64,000 bases of DNA from Verticillium longisporum (lineage: Eukaryota > Ascomycota > Sordariomycetes > Glomerellales > Plectosphaerellaceae). Under the pieces are notes generated by a model. That model made no database searches. It was not told the DNA's origin and worked only from the letters and a program-made list of their open reading frames with translations. Numbering within the stretch: the stretch's first letter is position 1; each line of letters opens with the position of its first letter. Positions 63,520 to 64,000 of the stretch are shown one piece after another. Both the position numbers and the translations under genes were made by a program. Where the stretch lies: NCBI GenBank assembly GCA_019188255.1, contig JAETXT010000013.1:1860001-1924000 (forward strand), in the 5' to 3' direction.

Positions 63520-64000
63520 GGCGGTCCGAGTCTGATACTTTAGCCACCGTATGGCTGTTCTCTCGAAACGATGATACCCCTAGCTTGAATTCGAATCCGT
63601 TGCTATACAGAATCTATCATTCCAATCTACTGAATCCACAGTTGTGAGTCTTGAGCTGATACATGGGTTGTGCTCAAATCTCTGCCTACACTTGGCCTTG
63701 GTCTTGGGTCATCACGGGGTTCACTTTTTATAAGTGACCTAAACACCGGATCTTTTTATTCCACCACGAAACGGAATAGGACCCTGCATTGAAGGCAAGA
63801 CAGGCCCGGATGGACGTCGCGCACCGATAGACAGACCTCTGTACCATTTGCCTGGAAAAGCTGTGTAGTTTGACTTTGCCTATTGGGTCGCATTCCATGT
63901 TACTATAGTCACATTACACGTTTTGTCTCGCTTTCCCATGTTAATGGTTATCAATTTGAACTGGGTTATAATCTCGAGCTTAGGCGGTCCAGGCAGTATT
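63520..64000. other. Downstream flank of the SPX-RING gene
   Basis: 3' untranslated sequence and spacer to the window edge. No gene, repeat or RNA recognised. Confidence 0.5.

Overview
The window comes from a filamentous ascomycete. Evidence is short spliceosomal introns (47-109 bp, with GTRNGT donors and CTRAC-type branch points), fungal histone, complex I, autophagy and SPX-RING genes, a Fot1/Pogo transposon, and a 47.7-kb block mutated by repeat-induced point mutation (RIP). The histone H2A and H2B sequences read like Sordariomycetes, probably Hypocreales. That placement is from memory of the families, not from a search.

Region 1 (1-47669) is an AT-rich, gene-free graveyard of nested LTR retrotransposons. 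CpA and its complement TpG are almost absent, while CpG, CpT and GpA persist. This is the mark of near-saturated, strictly CpA-directed RIP. ATG and TGA both contain TpG, so the block has lost start codons and one stop codon, which is why almost no ORF is visible. Reading through TAA/TAG, three families can be seen. The first is a Ty1/Copia relic (1-3611). The second, G1, is a Ty3/Gypsy chromovirus with a 191-bp LTR, present in seven pieces including one LTR-to-LTR copy (12540-20475). The third, G2, is a Gypsy family with a 170-bp LTR, present as one full-length reverse copy (26687-36482), one forward copy split by other insertions (25536-26686 and 38808-47282), and a 5'-end fragment. Both G1 and Copia carry an ORF relic antisense to pol. 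G2 carries a long sense-strand ORF relic after integrase.

Region 2 (47670-49529) is a nearly intact, un-RIPped 1860-bp Fot1/Pogo DNA transposon. It has 46-bp terminal inverted repeats and a TA duplication, and sits about 30 bp inside the edge of the AT-rich block. Its transposase has one frameshift.

Region 3 (49530-64000) is ordinary GC-balanced gene space with seven housekeeping genes: a complex I LYR subunit (NDUFB9-like, five small exons), divergent histones H2A and H2B, the splicing factor SQS1 (R3H plus G-patch) divergent from the autophagy protease ATG4, and the ribosome-biogenesis J-protein JJJ1 divergent from an SPX-RING ubiquitin ligase with a C-terminal CaaX-like motif. All exon-intron models close in frame, except that SQS1 (two places) and JJJ1 (one place) each need a missing base restored in a homopolymer run. 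The Pogo transposase has a similar one-base loss. This pattern suggests uncorrected assembly deletions as much as real gene decay.
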